A DNA stretch of 62,440 bases from contig JBCCHD010000004.1 of the NCBI GenBank assembly GCA_039028935.1, forward strand, positions 113,043 through 175,482, given 5' to 3'. How positions within the stretch are numbered: the stretch's first letter is position 1; each line of letters starts with the position of its first letter. A model generated the notes under the pieces. The model made no database searches, had not been told where the DNA came from, and worked only from the letters and a program-made list of their open reading frames with translations. Shown here one piece after another: positions 54,501 through 62,440 of the stretch. Source of the DNA: Pseudomonadota bacterium (GTDB lineage Bacteria > Pseudomonadota > Gammaproteobacteria > Steroidobacterales > SZUA-146). The translations under genes were made by a program, and so were the position numbers.

Positions 54501-54733
54501 CCGCGACCATCGCCGCCGCCGAGAAACTCGGATTCGAGCGTGATCTTGGCACACTCGAAACCGGCAAGCTCGCTGATGTTGTGGTTCTTGATAGTAATCC
54601 GCTCGACGACATCTACACCACCGACCAAGTGAATCGCGTGATGCTGAATGGGCGACTTTATGATGCTCAAACGCTAAATGAGCAAATCTCTGGCACCCGG
54701 GTTTCCCGGCCTTTTTATTGGCAGCTCGACTAA
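51536..54733 (+). CDS. Exported PD40 beta-propeller fused to amidohydrolase
   Basis: 1065 residues with a signal peptide (about 1-23). Residues about 40-650 contain TolB-like PD40 repeats (SLDVSPDGRTLAFD, QPRFSPDGTEIAFTSD, PTPSPDGRYLAFVRR, PRYAPDGESIAFVSA). From about 655 an imidazolonepropionase-type amidohydrolase follows: TLIPGLIDAHAHGQQ gives the HxH (near 718-720), ISVKNYNQPRRDQ a lysine that could be carboxylated, and AIEHNLP a His. The third His is replaced in VGEGGA, and GAHGQREG stands where an Asp is usual. Probably a periplasmic peptidase-like or lactamase-like enzyme; substrate unknown. SD GGGGA. Confidence 0.8.
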   Translation: MYNTIMLVVGLFVVGLFTSTASRADNESGGWSVEAIGGEARDIAINTTRGTWMSLDVSPDGRTLAFDLLGDIYTMPITGGQATAIHSGLSWSIQPRFSPDGTEIAFTSDAGGGDNIWIMDADGDHPRPLTKERFRLLNNPYWSPEGDYLVARKHFTTTRSLGTGEIWMYHRNGGGGIVVVERPSPQHQKEIGEPAISPDGRYIYFSMDTTPGARFQYAQDSNGEIFQIRRHDLHTGITEPYVTGPGGAVRPTPSPDGRYLAFVRRIRTQSALFLKDLTNGEEYAIYEQLDRDMQEVWGVQGVYPNFDWTPDSNSIVFWSEGAIKRIDIHSKRVTPIPFEVNDTRTVYAPPRPKFDVAPDEFDTQMVRNAEVSPAGDRVVFESMGKLYIKRLPDGEAKRLTRGDTIEYDPTWSRDGRHIAFVSWTDDGLGHIAQVRSRGGKSKTLTATSGHFHAPRYAPDGESIAFVSARLGNLTSPARTMQNGVFMVSSRGGEARFITPASSNPHFGRRNDRLYVTRDVEGGQMLVSIDLNGDNPRVHARGEFLRRFEVAPDDRHVAFRENYHIYVLPLPPGGHPLMVTTHVGSLNMTRASGDGGNFPHWSADGRALHWSLGPTLYSTPTDALFALPNEEEAAYRPPEVGVSMSRRVAADVPDSTIAFTGGRLITMRDADGGVIEHGTVVVRGNRIVAVGEKDAVEIPTDANVVDVTGKTLIPGLIDAHAHGQQSAGMMVEQNWRHYGTLALGVTTTFDPSNEATSIFAAAEMQRAGLILAPRIYSTGNIIYGARSGSFAKIDSLEEAREHVRRLKAQGAISVKNYNQPRRDQRQQVAVAAREENMLTVGEGGALYHMDLSMVADGNSAIEHNLPQETLYDDVVQFWQQTNVAYTPTLVVTYGGLTAEHYWYKERNVWEHPILSRFVPPRVLQPRSVRRITAPDEDFYHINAAAASKVLADAGVNVSIGAHGQREGLASHWEIWGFAQGGMSPVEALRTATIAAAEKLGFERDLGTLETGKLADVVVLDSNPLDDIYTTDQVNRVMLNGRLYDAQTLNEQISGTRVSRPFYWQLD

Positions 54734-54776
54734 ACAGGCCAGAGTCGCGTGATCACACATCGCAAAGGAATCCAAC

Positions 54777-56096
54777 ATGAGAACTAAACGCGTCCATACG
54801 AGCGGTTTGATCGCCATATTGTCTCTTGTCGTGTTGTGCGGATGCAGCAGCGGCGGGGATGCACCGGTATCCGCCGGCGTGGGCACCGATCCGACACTCC
54901 CGGATCCAGACACATCATTGATACCCGTGGTCAATATTGCGCCCGCTCGGGGCTGGGAAAATGGCGCGATGCCCGTTGCGAGGGATGGCTTGCAGGTCAA
55001 CGCCTTCGCATCGGGTCTTGATCACCCGCGTTGGATCTACATGCTGCCCAACGGCGACGTGTTGGTAGCCGAATCAAACGCGCCGCGTAAACTAGGCGGC
55101 GTTAGCGGTATAAAAGGCTGGGTCGCTCGACGCGTCATGAAAAAAGCTGGCGCGGCAACGGCAAGCGCCAATCGCATCACCTTGTTGCGCGATGCAGATG
55201 GTGACGGCGTCGCTGAGTTGCAAACTCCCTTTCTCGAGAACTTATACTCACCGTTTGGCATGGTGCTAATCGACGACTATCTGTACGTGGCGAATACCGA
55301 TGCAATCGTGCGTTTTCCCTATCAAAGCGGCCAAACCTCGCTAACCGCCGCGGCCGTCGAGATCGCCGAACTCCCCGCGGGCGAGATCAATCAGCATTGG
55401 ACCAAGAGCTTGGTCGCCAGCGAAGACGGACAGACGCTATATGTGGGCGTGGGTTCTAATAGCAACATTGCTGAAAACGGCATGGACAACGAAGTGGATC
55501 GCGCCGCCGTGTTGAAAATCGACATCGCATCAGGCCAACGCGAAGTCTTTACCAGCGGCCTGCGCAATCCGGTCGGCCTGGCATGGCACCCTATTACAGG
55601 CGCGCTCTGGACGGTGGTCAATGAACGCGACGAATTGGGCAACAACTTGGTGCCTGATTACCTGACAGAAGTAAAACAAGGCGCTTTTTACGGCTGGCCT
55701 TACAGCTACTTCGGACAAAACATCGACACGCGCGTTAAGCCTCAAAAACCGAGCCTCGTTGCTCAAGCCATCGCCCCCGACTACGCTCTCGGCGCGCACG
55801 TCGCAGCACTCGGTCTCGAGTTTTATCAACACCCATTGATGCCTGACTTTCAAAACGGTGCCTTTATTGGCTTACACGGCTCATGGAATCGCAAACCGCA
55901 TAGTGGCTATAAAGTGATATTCGTCCCATTTGAAAACGGTCGTCCGATCGGTCAACCGCTCGACATTTTGACCGGCTTTCTCGACTCGGACAACAACGCT
56001 CAGGGGCGCCCAGTCGGCGTGGTAACGGCGCGCGACGGCGCGGTACTGGTCGCCGATGACGTGGGCAATATCATCTGGCGCGTGGCGCCTAACTAA
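54777..56096 (+). CDS. Sorbosone dehydrogenase-like PQQ propeller lipoprotein
   Basis: 439 residues. LVVLCGCSSGG contains a lipobox Cys. The body is a six-bladed propeller of the L-sorbosone/soluble-glucose dehydrogenase family: FASGLDHPRWIYMLPNGDVLVAES, SGLRNPVGLAWHP, GWPYSYFGQN, and FIGLHGSWNRKPHSGYKV with the usual His-Gly-Ser-Trp near the C-terminus. It would oxidise a sugar or aldehyde with PQQ in the periplasm; PQQ binding is not shown. SD AAAGGA before the ATG; it lies 43 bases after the amidohydrolase gene. Confidence 0.8.
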   Translation: MRTKRVHTSGLIAILSLVVLCGCSSGGDAPVSAGVGTDPTLPDPDTSLIPVVNIAPARGWENGAMPVARDGLQVNAFASGLDHPRWIYMLPNGDVLVAESNAPRKLGGVSGIKGWVARRVMKKAGAATASANRITLLRDADGDGVAELQTPFLENLYSPFGMVLIDDYLYVANTDAIVRFPYQSGQTSLTAAAVEIAELPAGEINQHWTKSLVASEDGQTLYVGVGSNSNIAENGMDNEVDRAAVLKIDIASGQREVFTSGLRNPVGLAWHPITGALWTVVNERDELGNNLVPDYLTEVKQGAFYGWPYSYFGQNIDTRVKPQKPSLVAQAIAPDYALGAHVAALGLEFYQHPLMPDFQNGAFIGLHGSWNRKPHSGYKVIFVPFENGRPIGQPLDILTGFLDSDNNAQGRPVGVVTARDGAVLVADDVGNIIWRVAPN

Positions 56097-56272
56097 CGGG
56101 CGGGGCCTGACGTTTGTCGCTTTTGCTCACAGGAGCGCGTCGTGACGAGTGCAACGGACGCTAAAACGATTACGGTCAGCGCGCGCTCGATCGGATCAAT
56201 GACCGCTTGCGACCATCGGATGCGCGGCGCGATAACGTCACACCTGACTCCACTCTTGGGGCACAATAAAAA

Positions 56273-57511
56273 ATGACCAGTGCCAAACGCCGTTTTCTTT
56301 ATCTGACTGGGCTCATCATTGCCGGCGAAGCTATTTTCGCCTTGCCGTTTCACGTGACGCGTTTTTTCCGACCCACAGTATTGGAGGTGTTTGGTCTTAC
56401 CGCCACTGAGCTTGGAGCAGCGCAAGGGCTCTACGGTATAACCGCTATGGTTGCCTATTTTCTAGGTGGCCCACTTGCCGATCGTTTTCCTGCGCATACC
56501 TTGCTTGCCTCATCGCTGTGGGCGACCGCTCTGGGTGGCGTGTATATGGCGACCTTTCCAACCTACTCGGGCGCGTTAGCGCTATGGGGATTTTTCGGAT
56601 TCTCGACCATCTTGCTTTTTTGGGCGGCAATGATCAAAGCCACCCGGCAGTGGGGTGGCGAACACGAACAGGGTAAAGCGTACGGATTTCTCGACGGCGG
56701 TCGTGGGCTATTGGCCGCTGCGCTGGCCAGCGTAGGCGTCGCGCTGCTCGCGTTCGCGTTACCCGACGGCGGCAGCGCTGCTACCATTGAGGAAAAACGC
56801 GCGGTGCTGCGCACGATTATCTACGGCTATACCGCCGTCACATTGCTTGCCGGCGTGTTGGTCTGGTTTATCGTCCGACCAACCTCCGGTGAGGCAGCGT
56901 TCTCCCACACGCCACCCCTGGCTGGAATCTCTGCCGCTCTTGCATTACCCACCGTGTGGTTACAGGCGATTATCGTTTTGTGTGCGTATGTGGGCTACAA
57001 AGGATTTGATAACTATTCGCTGTTTGCTGTGCAAGTCTACGGCTTAACAGACACCGAAGCGGCAGGATTAGTCACACTCGGCTCCTGGGTGCGCATCGTC
57101 GCAGCGATTGGCGCCGGCCTTATCGGCGACCGTATTGGGGCATCGAAAACACTGATTGTGTTATTTGCCCTACTGCTTCTGGCTGACCTCTATTTCGCCC
57201 TCACAGTACCCGGTGCCGAATGGGTATTAATCGGTAATGTGTTACTCACGTGCATCGCGATTTTCGGTTTCCGCGGTCTGTATTTCGCATTATTTCAAGA
57301 GGCACGGGTTCCGCTTCCGATTACCGGCACAGCGATTGGTATCGTCTCGGTTGTGGGCTACACACCCGATATATTCGTCACGTTTGTCGCCGGTGTGCTC
57401 ATTGATCGCTCGCCTGGACTCGCCGGCCATCAACACTTTTTCGTGTTCCTCGCGGCCTTCGCGCTGGTTGGTCTCATTGCGAGCACACTGTTCCATCGAA
57501 AAGTACGATAG
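56273..57511 (+). CDS. MFS transporter
   Basis: 412 residues with twelve hydrophobic helices. LGGPLADRFPAHTLL is the loop 2-3 signature and GLIGDRIGASKT the matching one in the second half. No family-specific motif shows the substrate. It is convergent with the kinase gene, four bases apart. Confidence 0.8.
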   Translation: MTSAKRRFLYLTGLIIAGEAIFALPFHVTRFFRPTVLEVFGLTATELGAAQGLYGITAMVAYFLGGPLADRFPAHTLLASSLWATALGGVYMATFPTYSGALALWGFFGFSTILLFWAAMIKATRQWGGEHEQGKAYGFLDGGRGLLAAALASVGVALLAFALPDGGSAATIEEKRAVLRTIIYGYTAVTLLAGVLVWFIVRPTSGEAAFSHTPPLAGISAALALPTVWLQAIIVLCAYVGYKGFDNYSLFAVQVYGLTDTEAAGLVTLGSWVRIVAAIGAGLIGDRIGASKTLIVLFALLLLADLYFALTVPGAEWVLIGNVLLTCIAIFGFRGLYFALFQEARVPLPITGTAIGIVSVVGYTPDIFVTFVAGVLIDRSPGLAGHQHFFVFLAAFALVGLIASTLFHRKVR

Positions 57512-57515
57512 TCGC

Positions 57516-59936
57516 TCAGTCTCTGGCTTGAAAAGCGGCCAGGGCCTCGCGCGCGCGCATAACAAACCGATGATCATCATCGAGGTGCGTAGTTAATATC
57601 GCCACCCCCTCCAACAGGAGTGATTCGGCCTCGGCATCTTCTTGAAACTCAGCGAGGCACGCGCCGAGACGCCACTTGGCCTGCCCAACCACAAAATGAT
57701 CAGGCAGTTTATCGGAAAGTATTTCGACCGCTTCACGAAGCGTCGGAATGGCCGACTCGCAGCGATCCTGCAGCTGATTGATGCGCCCTAGATTCAGGTG
57801 CACGCGACCGACGTTTGGGCTGTCGGGCGTATGCAGCATAATCAGCCGTCGTGCTTCTTCTTGCATGCGCAAAGCTTCGCCATAATCCCCTCTAATTTCC
57901 GCGACACTACTCATGCCATTCGCGATATAGAGGTTGTAGGTGTAATCAGGACCATAAAGCCGAATGTTCTGATCCATCGTTTTTTGATAGATCGCCATTG
58001 CCTCATCGTATCGCTTCAAGTTGGTCAGCGATCGAGCCATACCCAGGTGCAGATCGGTTTCAACAATTTCCTTGTTCTTTTTAACCCGTTTATGCGTAGC
58101 CTCGATGTCTAGGAAAATGTCATAGGCCTCTTGGTGCGAACCGGTATGGTCTAACAGTGTCGCCAGATTTAGCTTGGCTGCCGCGGTACGCATGTCGTCA
58201 TCACCCAGCGATTGTTGGAGCAGTCGCAGCGCTTCTCGATATTGCAGATCGGCACCTTCGTAGTCTCCTTGGAGATGCATCATACGACCGAGCCGGCCAT
58301 GGGCCTCACCTTGACTGGCCAGATCGCCAAGCACTTTACTGATATCGATAAGCTCATAGGCCAGTGCTTCGGCTTGCGCATAGTTCCCCACCATGTCCTC
58401 GGACTCCGCCAGGTGCATGAGGATGTCGAAATATTCACGACTGTTTTGACCATCCAGTTCCGCCACCAGCGTTTTGCGCTCGTACATGAGCTCTTGAGTT
58501 TCGTTGTTCAACCCCATCGCCATATACACGCCGGCAATGGTTTCCATCATATCGGCCCGAAGACGTGGTTCATCGGTAAACTCTTGTTGGACGCGCTCGC
58601 GCCCCGATTCAAGAATTTCGCGTGCGGTGACCGTGCGGCCCTCTGCCTTAGGTCCAGCGGCCTCGAATATGCTGACCAAAAAGTCCTGGGTGGCCTGCAG
58701 TCGATTACGTTCGGCCAAAACCGCCAGTCGCTGCTGCTCGCTGCGAGCGGCTGAAAGACTGGCAAATAGGGCAAAACCGGCGAGGCTTACAATCGCCACG
58801 GTGCTTAACGCCACAGCGGTGACATTACGCCCCACAAATTTTCGCGCGCGATAAAACCATGACGGCGACTTCGCACTGACCGGCATGCCCTCACGCCAAT
58901 GGCGAAGATCCGATGCGAGACTCTCCATCGACGCATAACGATCGGCCGGATCTTTGGCCAGCGCGCGGGACAGAATCGCGTCCAAATCGGTATCAATAAG
59001 ATCATTGCAATGACGAGCGGGCTTGGGGGATTGGCGACTCACCTTGGCGTGCAGTTCGGCCAAACTCAAACCCTCGACGTCAATCGGCAGAACGCCAGTG
59101 AGCAGTTGATACAACACAACGCCGATGGAATACACATCGGTTGTCACGTCTACCGCCTCACCGCGCAACATTTCTGGACTCGCATAGGCAGGCGTCACGG
59201 GGCGCTGTGCGATTTGCGTGAGTGCAACGTCCTGGTCCGACTCAAGCACTTTGGCAATGCCAAAATCGAGAAGGCGCGGGTAACCGAAATGGTCAACCAG
59301 AATATTCGTGGGCTTCAGATCGCGATGAATCACCAAATTACGATGGGCATACTGCACGCCATTGCTCACCTCAAGGACGAGATCCACTGCCTGTCGTACG
59401 CTGCATTGATGGCGACGGCAGTATTCGTCAATACGCACGCCATCCACATAGTCCATGACAAAGTACGGCGTGCCGTCATCACTCACGCCGCCATCCAGTA
59501 GCCGCGCGATATTGTCGTGGACAAGTCGAGCGAGAATTTGCCGCTCGTTGATAAAGCGCTCTTTGGCAACGTGGCTATCGAGTCCAATCGACAGTGTTTT
59601 TACCGCCACCCGCTTCTCGAATTCGCCATCGGCTCGTTCGGCAAGATAGACGGCCCCCATTCCACCGCGGCCCAACAACGACACAAGACGCCATTGGCCC
59701 AAACGCTTTTCTATAAATGTGCTCGAGTCGTCTTCAGCCAATGCGGAAAGACCCACTTTATTCGACAATCCATCAAAGAAAGCTTCGCTTTCGTTTGCCG
59801 CCGTGAGTAGCGAACTAACTTCGTCATACAGTGCCTGATCGTCACCACAGGCTTGCTTCAGGAAGCGATCGCGATCATCGGGCGACAGGGTGATCGCTTC
59901 GTTAAACAGTTCTTCAATCCGCGGCGAAATCGGCAT
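57516..59936 (-). CDS. Transmembrane Ser/Thr protein kinase with TPR domain
   Basis: 806 residues. An N-terminal helical domain (1-60) is followed by a kinase domain: glycine loop GRGGMGAVYLAE (89-100), VAIK-equivalent Lys113, catalytic loop HRDLKPTN (204-211), DFG (224-226) and SPE (253-255). One transmembrane helix (about 372-394) leads to an extracytoplasmic helical region with TPR repeats (about 500-800). All Hanks-kinase catalytic residues are present. The ATG at 59936 lies one base after the sigma-factor stop, so the two genes are coupled. The TPR part probably senses a protein or wall signal; the likely target is the adjacent sigma factor. Confidence 0.85.
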   Translation of the reverse strand: MPISPRIEELFNEAITLSPDDRDRFLKQACGDDQALYDEVSSLLTAANESEAFFDGLSNKVGLSALAEDDSSTFIEKRLGQWRLVSLLGRGGMGAVYLAERADGEFEKRVAVKTLSIGLDSHVAKERFINERQILARLVHDNIARLLDGGVSDDGTPYFVMDYVDGVRIDEYCRRHQCSVRQAVDLVLEVSNGVQYAHRNLVIHRDLKPTNILVDHFGYPRLLDFGIAKVLESDQDVALTQIAQRPVTPAYASPEMLRGEAVDVTTDVYSIGVVLYQLLTGVLPIDVEGLSLAELHAKVSRQSPKPARHCNDLIDTDLDAILSRALAKDPADRYASMESLASDLRHWREGMPVSAKSPSWFYRARKFVGRNVTAVALSTVAIVSLAGFALFASLSAARSEQQRLAVLAERNRLQATQDFLVSIFEAAGPKAEGRTVTAREILESGRERVQQEFTDEPRLRADMMETIAGVYMAMGLNNETQELMYERKTLVAELDGQNSREYFDILMHLAESEDMVGNYAQAEALAYELIDISKVLGDLASQGEAHGRLGRMMHLQGDYEGADLQYREALRLLQQSLGDDDMRTAAAKLNLATLLDHTGSHQEAYDIFLDIEATHKRVKKNKEIVETDLHLGMARSLTNLKRYDEAMAIYQKTMDQNIRLYGPDYTYNLYIANGMSSVAEIRGDYGEALRMQEEARRLIMLHTPDSPNVGRVHLNLGRINQLQDRCESAIPTLREAVEILSDKLPDHFVVGQAKWRLGACLAEFQEDAEAESLLLEGVAILTTHLDDDHRFVMRAREALAAFQARD

Positions 59937-59937
59937 G

Positions 59938-60516
59938 TCAGCTTTCGTCCTTCCCCTCTCGCTGCATTTCGCGATATACCCATGCGCTGAGCAACGCCCA
60001 GTCGCGTTTGACTGTTGCGGGCGATACGCCAATGACATTGGCGGTCTCCGCAATCGTCATGCCGCCGAATACGCGGCAATCGAATAATTCTCCATGTCGC
60101 GGATTTTCCTTCTCAAGTGATTTGATCACGGCGTCGAGCTGCACCACGTCATCCAGTGTTGTCTCATCATCGAGCGCCAAACCCGACAAAGTAACCTGAA
60201 CGGCATCACCGCCGCGCTTCGCCGTTGAGGCACGCTCTGCATAGCTCACAAGAATCTGCCGCATCGCGCGTGAGGCCGTTGCATAGAAGTGCGTGCGATT
60301 TTCATAACCCGATAAATCACTATTTGCTAACTTGAGGTACGCCTCACTGATCAGTGCCGTGGTGTTGAGCGTATGGTTGCCGCGCCAACGGCGTCGATGG
60401 GCAGCCGCGATTTTTCGAAGTTCGTCATAGACCTGCGCAAACAGCGCATCGCCCGCCTGCCGATCACCGTCCGCCGCCGCCTGAAGCAGCTTTGTTATGG
60501 CTTGTTTTTCGCTCAC
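59938..60516 (-). CDS. ECF-type sigma factor paired with kinase (ECF43-like/TIGR02999)
   Basis: 192 residues. GTG 60516 follows AAGGAAGGGGG; the earlier frame is not conserved. Sigma-2 reads TTALISEAYLKL then HFYATASRAMRQILV, and sigma-4 is NPRHGELFDCRVFGGMTIAETANVIGVSPATVKRDW. The acidic DAED-type residues that usually begin sigma 2.2 are replaced by NTT (51-53). ECF43 factors such as Vibrio EcfP also lack them and are activated by phosphorylation of a Thr in this place by the partner kinase. The genomic partner fits that scheme. Confidence 0.85.
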   Translation of the reverse strand: MSEKQAITKLLQAAADGDRQAGDALFAQVYDELRKIAAAHRRRWRGNHTLNTTALISEAYLKLANSDLSGYENRTHFYATASRAMRQILVSYAERASTAKRGGDAVQVTLSGLALDDETTLDDVVQLDAVIKSLEKENPRHGELFDCRVFGGMTIAETANVIGVSPATVKRDWALLSAWVYREMQREGKDES

Positions 60517-60640
60517 TTCGCCCCCTTCCTTGGGGCAGTATAGCGACTTTCTTAAAATCAGCGCCAGCAATCGAGGAAGAAGCGCCGCGCTACCTTCGTT
60601 GTGGCGGGGCCTGCCAAGAGTCGATCAAAGCACGACGCCT

Positions 60641-62440
60641 CTAGTTAAGCTGCAATTTCAGTTGCTCAAGTTCGGCCTGCTGTGCCTCCAACATGGCCTG
60701 CTGTGTCTTTAGTGCTTCGACCAGCACGGGTATCAATCCCATGTAAGCCACCGTCTTCAATCCGGTCGTTGGATCCTCCCGTACCAGCTGCGGTAGCACA
60801 TCGGCCACATCCTGGGCGATAAAGCCAAGCTGATGATCACTCGCAAACCGCTCTTGTCCGCTCAACGCTTGTGCACGCTGACCACGCGTATCAGGCACGA
60901 ACGCATACGAAACGCCTTCGAGCTGTTTGATCGTATCCACGGCGCTGCGAATCGGCTGGATGTTGGTTTTCAGTCGACGATCCGAATAGGAACTGTAATT
61001 GAGGGGACTGGCCGCGAAGTATTCTCGACTGTACATCGCCCGAAACGGAAACGTTCCCCGCCCAAGGTAGCCAGTTTCAAAACTGGTTGGCTCCAGCACG
61101 GTATAGGCGGTACCGTCGGTGGCCTGGGTGATGCGAAAGTTGCCGTTTGTACCGCCATCGAACACCACGCGCCCGCGAACTTCAAAGGCATCCTCATTCC
61201 GATTGCCGCCTGTATTAACGCGCACCTCTCCGCCCTCCGCATTGAGTGTTAGCGGCGCCGCATTTCCATTGTTGCGCGCCATAATCTCATTGTTGTCCAG
61301 CGCCACATTGATCGACGTGTCGCTTCCCAAAGTCATAAAACCGCCACCGCCGGGTGCCACATCACTTCCAGAGCCGATGTGCAGACGGGTGCTTGGTGAT
61401 ACGTTGGCGATACCGACGTTTTCATCGGCATCAATGACAAACGGGGCGCTCGACGACGAGGCGACGTTGGACACTACGAACTTGCCGCCCCCTGCCGCCC
61501 AACTGTCGGCGCTCGAACCCACAAACCATTCTGCTCCCCCTGCAAACGGATTACGCAGGCTGAACTGCCAATCGGGGTCCGAGGTCGTCAGTTTCGCGTT
61601 CGGTGCAAATGCACCGACACCGACGTCGCCCAATACATAGAGGCCGGCATTGGGACCAACGCCCGCTGTTCCAACCGATACACTGCGATTCTCATGGACC
61701 ATGAGCGCAGTCGTGCCACTTACACGCGCGCGCAAAGGCGTCCCACCCGACGCCGAATCGATAAATAGATCGGCGCTCGCGTTGGCTGTGCCAATTGCTA
61801 CCGCATGGCCCGCCGGAACGAAGTGAGTTGAAAGATTGGTTGACCACGGACCGCTGTTGTCGGTGGCACACTGCACATTACCCGTCGGGGTTACACCCAC
61901 CATAAAAGAGCCACTTTGGCAGGAACCACCAATCTGCTGCTGCAGAAGCGGAATGACGCTGTCGATCGTCGAAATTGCCGCGGCATTGTCCTGGATTAAA
62001 AAGACAGCCTGATCGATATCGCTCTCAGCAAGACTGAGCGCATTAGTGAGTGTAATAACATCGCTGTTGTTAGACGACACCTGCGATTCGATGGATTCGA
62101 TGTTGTTTTCGAGTGTATTGAGTATGGTTTGCAGGGTATCGGTCGTCGTCGAGAGCGACTGAATATCGCTGCTTTGATCGAGATCTTGCGCGGTATTACC
62201 ACCGAGCGTATTGGCATCGTTGGCTTTGAGAGCATAGGCTACGGAGGTCAACGCGCGCCTTGGCGTCATCTCATCATCGGTGCCCACCTTGACGCCCAGG
62301 AAAAGTGGCGTATCAAACATCCCCGCCGGGAATGGATTAGACTGATTGCCAAAGGTTGTTGAAAACAACCCTTGCGAAGGAAAGACGCTCTGAAACTCAG
62401 ACCATACCGGTGTACCGCCCGATTCGCTGGTGTAAATCGA
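60641..62440 (-). CDS. Tail-fibre-like surface protein with C-terminal S74 chaperone (partial)
   Basis: The frame remains open to the window end, so the N-terminus is missing; about 599 residues are visible. The visible part starts SESGGTPVWSEF and TPRRALTSVAYALKAND, has a coiled coil (about residues 80-140) and then many short beta segments. The C-terminal YSDRRLKTNIQPI, SDHQLGFIAQDV and coiled-coil MLEAQQAELEQLKLQL are the peptidase_S74/endosialidase chaperone, which cleaves itself off after trimerisation. Non-phage versions occur as surface proteins. It lies 124 bases from the sigma-factor gene, on the same strand, and could be its target. Confidence 0.8.
   Translation of the reverse strand, partial: SIYTSESGGTPVWSEFQSVFPSQGLFSTTFGNQSNPFPAGMFDTPLFLGVKVGTDDEMTPRRALTSVAYALKANDANTLGGNTAQDLDQSSDIQSLSTTTDTLQTILNTLENNIESIESQVSSNNSDVITLTNALSLAESDIDQAVFLIQDNAAAISTIDSVIPLLQQQIGGSCQSGSFMVGVTPTGNVQCATDNSGPWSTNLSTHFVPAGHAVAIGTANASADLFIDSASGGTPLRARVSGTTALMVHENRSVSVGTAGVGPNAGLYVLGDVGVGAFAPNAKLTTSDPDWQFSLRNPFAGGAEWFVGSSADSWAAGGGKFVVSNVASSSSAPFVIDADENVGIANVSPSTRLHIGSGSDVAPGGGGFMTLGSDTSINVALDNNEIMARNNGNAAPLTLNAEGGEVRVNTGGNRNEDAFEVRGRVVFDGGTNGNFRITQATDGTAYTVLEPTSFETGYLGRGTFPFRAMYSREYFAASPLNYSSYSDRRLKTNIQPIRSAVDTIKQLEGVSYAFVPDTRGQRAQALSGQERFASDHQLGFIAQDVADVLPQLVREDPTTGLKTVAYMGLIPVLVEALKTQQAMLEAQQAELEQLKLQLN

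Overview
The window reads as a chromosomal segment of a marine-type gammaproteobacterium (Woeseiales/Steroidobacterales-like by feel; this is inference). The grounds are a mid-50s percent GC by eye, a TonB-receptor/SapC locus, an acyclic-terpene (Atu-type) degradation cluster, several secreted proteins with thrombospondin-3/dockerin-like calcium repeats, a FG-GAP/UnbV protein, and a sigma-factor/Ser-Thr-kinase/TPR pair. Genes are dense on both strands. No rRNA, tRNA, CRISPR array, transposase or phage replication gene was seen.

Layout. 1-1920: tail of an outer-membrane receptor with a strong terminator, a methyltransferase, and sapC behind a hairpin that covers its ribosome-binding site. 2069-4917: membrane acyltransferase and a YtkA-like/di-heme peroxidase fusion. 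5018-8438 (minus): FAD glycerol-3-phosphate dehydrogenase, class IV aminotransferase and sulfotransferase-like protein, probably one operon. 8594-9265: secreted dockerin-like protein with one haem motif. 9274-14899 (minus): a tightly coupled four-gene operon of two phytoene-dehydrogenase-like flavoproteins, a GcvT-like folate enzyme and an MFS carrier. 15342-22998 (minus): five Atu-type genes (atuA, C, E, F, D). 23138-28025 (minus): peroxiredoxin, then acrylyl-CoA-reductase-like protein, acyl-CoA ligase, DUF1326 and DUF2182.

28204-36852 is mostly plus strand: TIGR03084 protein, YhiN-type flavoprotein, htpX, adenine/adenosine deaminase, serine hydrolase and two small envelope proteins. A photolyase-like protein with apparently reversed domain order lies on the minus strand at 31009-32235. 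36958-42878 (minus): two aldehyde dehydrogenases, a large triplicated secreted protein and a small lipoprotein. 43137-45941 (plus): sodium:solute symporter and an unrecognised Pro/Ala-rich protein, followed by a 115-bp imperfect palindrome that looks like a MITE or REP element. 46245-57511: DUF1579-like protein, thioesterase, YceH, UnbV/FG-GAP protein, a third dockerin-type protein, a propeller-amidohydrolase, a sorbosone-dehydrogenase-like lipoprotein and an MFS carrier. 57516-62440 (minus): kinase/TPR protein, its sigma factor and the C-terminal part of a tail-fibre-like S74 protein.

How they fit together: the Atu block with the nearby ligase and MDR reductase would feed branched isoprenoid or short acyl-CoA compounds into central metabolism. 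The flavoprotein/GcvT/MFS operon looks like an uncharacterised import and oxidative C1-transfer pathway and is the strongest candidate here for an undescribed system. The kinase-sigma pair lacks the usual acidic sigma-2 motif and may be controlled by phosphorylation. All functions are read from motifs by eye; no alignment or database search was possible.
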